From contig JALZWI010000054.1 of assembly GCA_023299895.1 (NCBI GenBank), forward strand, positions 1-9,743: 9,743 nucleotides of DNA, read 5' to 3'. Below the pieces are notes generated by a model. That model was not told the DNA's origin and did no database searches. It worked only from the letters and a program-made list of their open reading frames with translations. Source of the DNA: Arenicella sp. (lineage in GTDB: Bacteria; Pseudomonadota; Gammaproteobacteria; Arenicellales; Arenicellaceae). Both the position numbers and the translations under genes were made by a program. The number at the start of each line of letters is the position of its first letter. The stretch's first letter is position 1. This document shows, one piece after another, positions 7,090 to 9,743 of this stretch.

Positions 7090-8349
7090 ATGCATAAAAT
7101 TATAATTATTAGAACTATTTTCTTCTGGATAGCAATATTTTTGTTGCCGGCTCAGGCTGATTTCACTGATCGTGTGTTAGTGGTTGTGAATGAGGATGTG
7201 ATAACTCAATCACAATTTGAATATAGAGTTTCAGGTATTCTTGCTGATATGCAAGCTCAAAATATTGAACTTCCTCCAAGGGAAGAATTAAATAAGCAAG
7301 TATTGGATACAATGGTGTCTGAAATGTTGCAAGTACAAGAAGCTGGACGACGCGGCATATTGGTTAGCGATGCTGAAACTGAGGCGGCAATTGAACGTTA
7401 TGCATCACAGCAAAATATGAATGCTGTGCAGTTTAAAGCATTGCTAACGCAACGGGGTGAATCGGTAAGTCGATTTACTCAGTCAGTTAGTGATTCGTTG
7501 AATATATCTCGTCTAACTGAGTATTACGCTCGTGCTCGAGTTGTTGTGCCTGATTATGAGATTGAAGGTTTTATTGCGCAAAATCAAATTGATGGTGGTG
7601 GGACTGAATATCAGATAGCAACTATCTTAATTATGGAGCCGGACTCTAACGAGGAATTAGCGCAACGAGTGAGAGCAGAGATTGCAGCAGGCATGAGTTT
7701 CCAAGAAGCTGTATTGACCTACTCTGAATCCACTAATGCTCAAGAAGGAGGCATATTAGGTTGGCGTACTACCGCGGAACTCCCTGATATTTTTGTGAAC
7801 GCTATTAAATCAGTAAATGTAGGTGAGGTTACTGAAGTATTGCGGAGTGAGAATGGTCTGCATATATTGAAATTATTGGATTTAAAAGGAGAACGCGAAG
7901 AGATATTGCAAAACAATGTAAGGCATATCCTTATTTCGGCAAATTCTGATATAGCTCGTGCGCATGCTAATGGTAGATTGTTAGAGCTCAGAGAGAAAAT
8001 TTTGGAAGGAGAAAGTTTTGAAGATTTAGCGCGAATATATTCAGACGATTCGGTTTCAGCAGCAAATGGAGGAGGTTTAGGTTGGGTATCGCCAGGCGAT
8101 ATGGTTCCACCATTTGAAGCGGCCTTTAACCAGCTACCTCTGAATCAAATTAGCGACCCAATTAATACGAATTTTGGTGTGCATATTTTGCAGGTTTTAG
8201 ACCGTAGAACAAAAAATATAACTGATGAGCTGATACGGGCACAGGCCGATAATATTTTGAGGCGCCGTCGTGTTGAACGTGAATTCGATCAGTGGGTGCG
8301 TGAATTAAGAGAAGAGTCTTATATTCATTATCTTAGTGAACCGGCTTAG
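7090..8349 (+). CDS. surA: Periplasmic chaperone and peptidyl-prolyl isomerase SurA
   Basis: SurA escorts unfolded outer-membrane proteins, LptD among them, across the periplasm to the BAM complex. The 419-residue product has a signal peptide (1-23, ending AQA), an N-terminal chaperone domain (about 25-165, starting DRVLVVVNEDVITQSQFEYR), two parvulin domains (about 173-265 and 277-372) and a C-terminal helix. Each parvulin domain shows its glycine-rich core, EGGILGW near 219-225 and NGGGLGW near 326-332, followed by the GLHIL and GVHIL strands. Length matches the family. The 96-nt gap after lptD holds no clear terminator, so co-transcription is likely. The start has no obvious Shine-Dalgarno sequence, but the signal peptide supports it. 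pdxA and rsmA, which commonly follow surA, are not here; dksA faces it instead. Confidence 0.95.
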   Translation: MHKIIIIRTIFFWIAIFLLPAQADFTDRVLVVVNEDVITQSQFEYRVSGILADMQAQNIELPPREELNKQVLDTMVSEMLQVQEAGRRGILVSDAETEAAIERYASQQNMNAVQFKALLTQRGESVSRFTQSVSDSLNISRLTEYYARARVVVPDYEIEGFIAQNQIDGGGTEYQIATILIMEPDSNEELAQRVRAEIAAGMSFQEAVLTYSESTNAQEGGILGWRTTAELPDIFVNAIKSVNVGEVTEVLRSENGLHILKLLDLKGEREEILQNNVRHILISANSDIARAHANGRLLELREKILEGESFEDLARIYSDDSVSAANGGGLGWVSPGDMVPPFEAAFNQLPLNQISDPINTNFGVHILQVLDRRTKNITDELIRAQADNILRRRRVEREFDQWVRELREESYIHYLSEPA

Positions 8350-8354
8350 GTAGC

Positions 8355-8425
8355 TATTTTTAAATAAACAGACAATAAAAAAGCCCTCAACGAGGGCTTT
8401 TTTATTGTCTGTTTATTTAAAAATA
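8355..8425. terminator. Bidirectional rho-independent terminator within a perfect 34-bp inverted repeat
   Basis: Arms 8355-8388 and 8392-8425 are exact reverse complements around a three-base loop (AAC). The core is an ordinary two-way terminator: a GCCCTC/GAGGGC stem flanked by six A on the left and six T on the right, so it works for surA on the plus strand and dksA on the minus strand. The pairing continues without a mismatch for 22 further AT-rich base pairs. It starts five nt after the surA stop and ends exactly at the dksA stop codon. Confidence 0.93.
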
Positions 8426-9010
8426 TTAATTTAGCATTTGTCGTTCTTTGATTTCATTGAGTGTTTTGCAGTCTACACACAAATCGGCAGTCGGGCGAGC
8501 TTCAAGACGCCTGATGCCAACTTCAATACCGCAACGCTCACACCAGCCATAGTCACCATTATCTAAATGAGCAATGGTTGAATCAATTTTTTTTAGTAGT
8601 TTACGCTCACGGTCACGATTACGTAGCTCTAATGACATATCTGTTTCTTGACTAGCTCGATCATTAGGATCCGGATGATTGATGTTTTCATCTTGCATGA
8701 GATGAATGGTTCTAGATACTTCATCTAGTAAGTTATGTTTCCAAGCTAATAAAATGCTGCGAAAATGCTCAACCTGCTTAGGACTCATATACTTTTCGCG
8801 CGCTTTTTCTTTATATGGCTCTATTCCATGAATTAATTGATCACCATTCACTGTATTGCTTTTCTTTAGAGCTGGTTTTTTTTTAGTAATTTTTTTAGCC
8901 GTTTTTTTAGGTACGGTTTTTTTAACAACTTTTTTAGCTTTACGGGCAGTCGCAGGCTTTTTGGCCGTTGTTTTCGTTACCTTTTTAGATGCTTTCTTTT
9001 TACTAGCCAT
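8426..9010 (-). CDS. dksA: RNA polymerase-binding transcription factor DksA with a lysine-rich N-terminal extension
   Basis: DksA enters the secondary channel of RNA polymerase and, with ppGpp, represses stable-RNA promoters and activates amino-acid promoters. Residues from about 63 (IEPYKEKA) to the end align well with E. coli DksA. The coiled-coil tip keeps the functional DxxDxA motif as DPNDRA (Asp114, Asp117, Ala119). The ELRNRDRERKL stretch follows, then a four-cysteine zinc finger (Cys157, Cys160, Cys178, Cys181) and RRLEARPTADLC. At 194 residues it is about 40 longer than the E. coli protein (151). The extra part, residues 1-50, is a low-complexity Lys/Ala/Thr tail with 22 Lys, one Arg and no acidic residue, like histone H1 tails. 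A modest AGAG site lies about eight nt before the ATG. The gene stands alone, convergent with surA. Confidence 0.95.
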   Translation of the reverse strand: MASKKKASKKVTKTTAKKPATARKAKKVVKKTVPKKTAKKITKKKPALKKSNTVNGDQLIHGIEPYKEKAREKYMSPKQVEHFRSILLAWKHNLLDEVSRTIHLMQDENINHPDPNDRASQETDMSLELRNRDRERKLLKKIDSTIAHLDNGDYGWCERCGIEVGIRRLEARPTADLCVDCKTLNEIKERQMLN

Positions 9011-9079
9011 GATTCATCTCTGTAAAATATTTGGACAACACTCTCATTATCAGGAGTAGGGACTTAAAATAAGCACGCA

Positions 9080-9092
9080 TTTGTACTACAAA
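9080..9092. promoter_or_regulatory. Perfect 13-nt palindrome, possible operator upstream of dksA
   Basis: TTTGTA and TACAAA flank a single central C, giving two exact six-base arms. It lies about 70 nt upstream of the dksA start, where a repressor or activator site would be expected. I do not recognise the binding protein, and an AT-rich chance match is possible. Confidence 0.25.
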
Positions 9093-9340
9093 GTATCGAC
9101 TTAATCAATTATCTTTAAGCGAATCATTGATATTTAATATTATTTCACATATGTATAACTGTTAAATGTGATTAACATCGAATTGAAGTTCATAGTATCA
9201 GTTGAATGCATTGGTTATACTGATTTTTTTATAAGGTGATAATTGCTCTATTCAAGGGGATAAATAGAAGTGGGTAAAACTAATTTTTATCGAATTACTA
9301 GTAGTAATAAACGTACACTTAAAAGCCAATAATTTAGTTT

Positions 9341-9345
9341 AGGAG
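9341..9345 (+). promoter_or_regulatory. Strong ribosome-binding site for the repeat-protein gene
   Basis: AGGAG lies six nt before the ATG at 9352. It is the strongest Shine-Dalgarno sequence in the window and selects this frame over the overlapping leucine-rich frame that begins at 9422. Confidence 0.8.
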
Positions 9346-9351
9346 AAAACT

Positions 9352-9743
9352 ATGAAGTTGATTCATGTAATAGCATTAATTGTTTTATTTGTCGTCGGTG
9401 CATTTTTTTTCAATTCAATGAATGGTTCTGGTGAGGAGTCGGCTATTAGTAATGCTATCAATGCGACAAAGGAAGCGGCATCAGAAGCGGTTGAAGCAAC
9501 CTCTAATGCTGTTGGTTCGGCTACCGAAGCTGTATCGAATAGTGTTGATGTTGTTGCAGAAAAAACATCTGAAATTACTAATAATGCAGCTGATATGGCT
9601 AAAGACGCTGGTTCAGCAGTTGCGGACGGTGCTAACGCAGTCGTTGATGCAAGTGCAGGTGCTATAGACGATGCAGCTGATATGGCTAAAGACGCTGGTT
9701 CAGCAGTTGCGGACGGTGCTAACGCAGTCGTTGATGCAAGTGC
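9352..9743 (+). CDS. Membrane-anchored alanine-rich repeat protein (LEA/apolipoprotein-like), 3' end outside the window
   Basis: I do not recognise a named family. The 130 visible codons stay open to the right edge. Residues 1-20 (MKLIHVIALI, then VLFVVGAFFF) form one hydrophobic segment after a short basic start: a signal anchor or uncleaved signal peptide, with no lipobox cysteine. From about residue 30 the sequence is Ala/Ser/Asp/Glu/Val-rich with hydrophobic residues spaced as in long amphipathic helices, as in late-embryogenesis-abundant or apolipoprotein-like proteins. Residues 79-107 form a 29-residue unit that repeats from 108 onward, identical at the DNA level. The predicted picture is an envelope-tethered, periplasm-facing helical rod, perhaps a stress or spacer protein; this is inference. 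The AGGAG site six nt upstream fixes the start. No cysteine or catalytic motif is visible. Confidence 0.8.
   Translation, partial: MKLIHVIALIVLFVVGAFFFNSMNGSGEESAISNAINATKEAASEAVEATSNAVGSATEAVSNSVDVVAEKTSEITNNAADMAKDAGSAVADGANAVVDASAGAIDDAADMAKDAGSAVADGANAVVDAS
9584..9743 (+). repeat. 87-nt exact tandem repeat (29-residue unit) continuing past the window end
   Basis: The unit at 9584-9670 is followed directly by a second copy from 9671. All 73 bases of the second copy that are visible match the first. The period of 87 nt is 29 codons, so the reading frame is preserved. At protein level the unit can be read as two 11-residue segments, AADMAKDAGSA and VADGANAVVDA, plus SAGAIDD. Full identity, including third codon positions, points to recent duplication and probable copy-number variation. 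Total copy number cannot be seen. Confidence 0.95.

Larger units (their letters stand above)
9011..9351. other. 341-nt non-coding divergent region between dksA and the repeat-protein gene
   Basis: I find no credible gene here. The region is very AT-rich and must hold promoters for both flanking genes. Visible elements are a 13-nt palindrome at 9080-9092; TCACAT (9145-9150) mirrored by ATGTGA (9166-9171); GTTAA (9161-9165) mirrored by TTAAC (9172-9176); and TATACT (9216-9221), a plausible plus-strand -10 box without a good -35. On the minus strand GATAAT (9051-9046) could be a -10 for dksA. A seven-T run at 9224-9230 has no stem before it and is not a terminator. Confidence 0.5.

Noticed and set aside
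8856..9059. Hydrophobic open frame antisense to the dksA N-terminus
   Set aside because: The Phe/Leu/Val-rich product is the reverse reading of the lysine-codon-rich tail (AAA/AAG read as TTT/CTT). The dksA core on the other strand is unmistakable.
9224..9230. Seven-T run as a possible terminator
   Set aside because: No GC-rich stem precedes it on either strand.
9422..9667. Leucine-rich open frame on the plus strand overlapping the repeat-protein gene
   Set aside because: It is the shifted frame of the gene starting at 9352. It has no ribosome-binding site, and its odd Leu/Gln/Arg composition follows from reading GCT- and GTT-rich codons out of frame.

Overview
The window is about 9.7 kb of AT-rich, gene-dense bacterial chromosome. 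Every recognisable gene belongs to a gammaproteobacterial cell-envelope or core-regulation set: mltB, dacA, ybeD, lipB, murU, amgK, lptD, surA and dksA. The amgK-murU pair (cell-wall sugar recycling, absent from E. coli) divergent from lptD-surA is an arrangement I recall from Pseudomonas, so a non-enteric gammaproteobacterium is likely. Low GC and acidic loops in LptD would suit a marine organism, but that is inference; I cannot name a genus.

Layout: (1) 1-2708, plus strand: the 3' end of mltB (cut by the window edge), dacA, ybeD and lipB, tightly packed and probably one operon. (2) 2705-4480, minus strand: amgK then murU, a two-gene operon whose end overlaps the end of lipB by 4 nt. (3) 4481-4695: a divergent promoter region. 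(4) 4696-8349, plus strand: lptD and surA. (5) 8355-8425: a perfect 34-bp inverted repeat acting as a shared two-way terminator. (6) 8426-9010, minus strand: dksA with a long basic N-terminal tail. (7) 9011-9351: a 341-nt non-coding divergent region. (8) 9352 to the window end: a membrane-anchored, alanine-rich repeat protein, incomplete at the right edge.

How the genes fit together: MltB and DacA trim peptidoglycan. AmgK and MurU return released N-acetylmuramic acid to UDP-MurNAc. LptD inserts LPS into the outer membrane, and SurA chaperones outer-membrane proteins including LptD. YbeD and LipB belong to the lipoate block that often follows dacA. DksA is the RNA-polymerase-binding partner of ppGpp.

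The least ordinary items are a LysM domain lodged inside the C-terminal part of MltB, the histone-H1-like tail on DksA, the exact 87-nt tandem repeat in the last gene, a three-cysteine cluster at the mature N-terminus of LptD, and the unusually long terminator palindrome. I saw no RNA genes, CRISPR arrays, insertion sequences or integrase-type genes.
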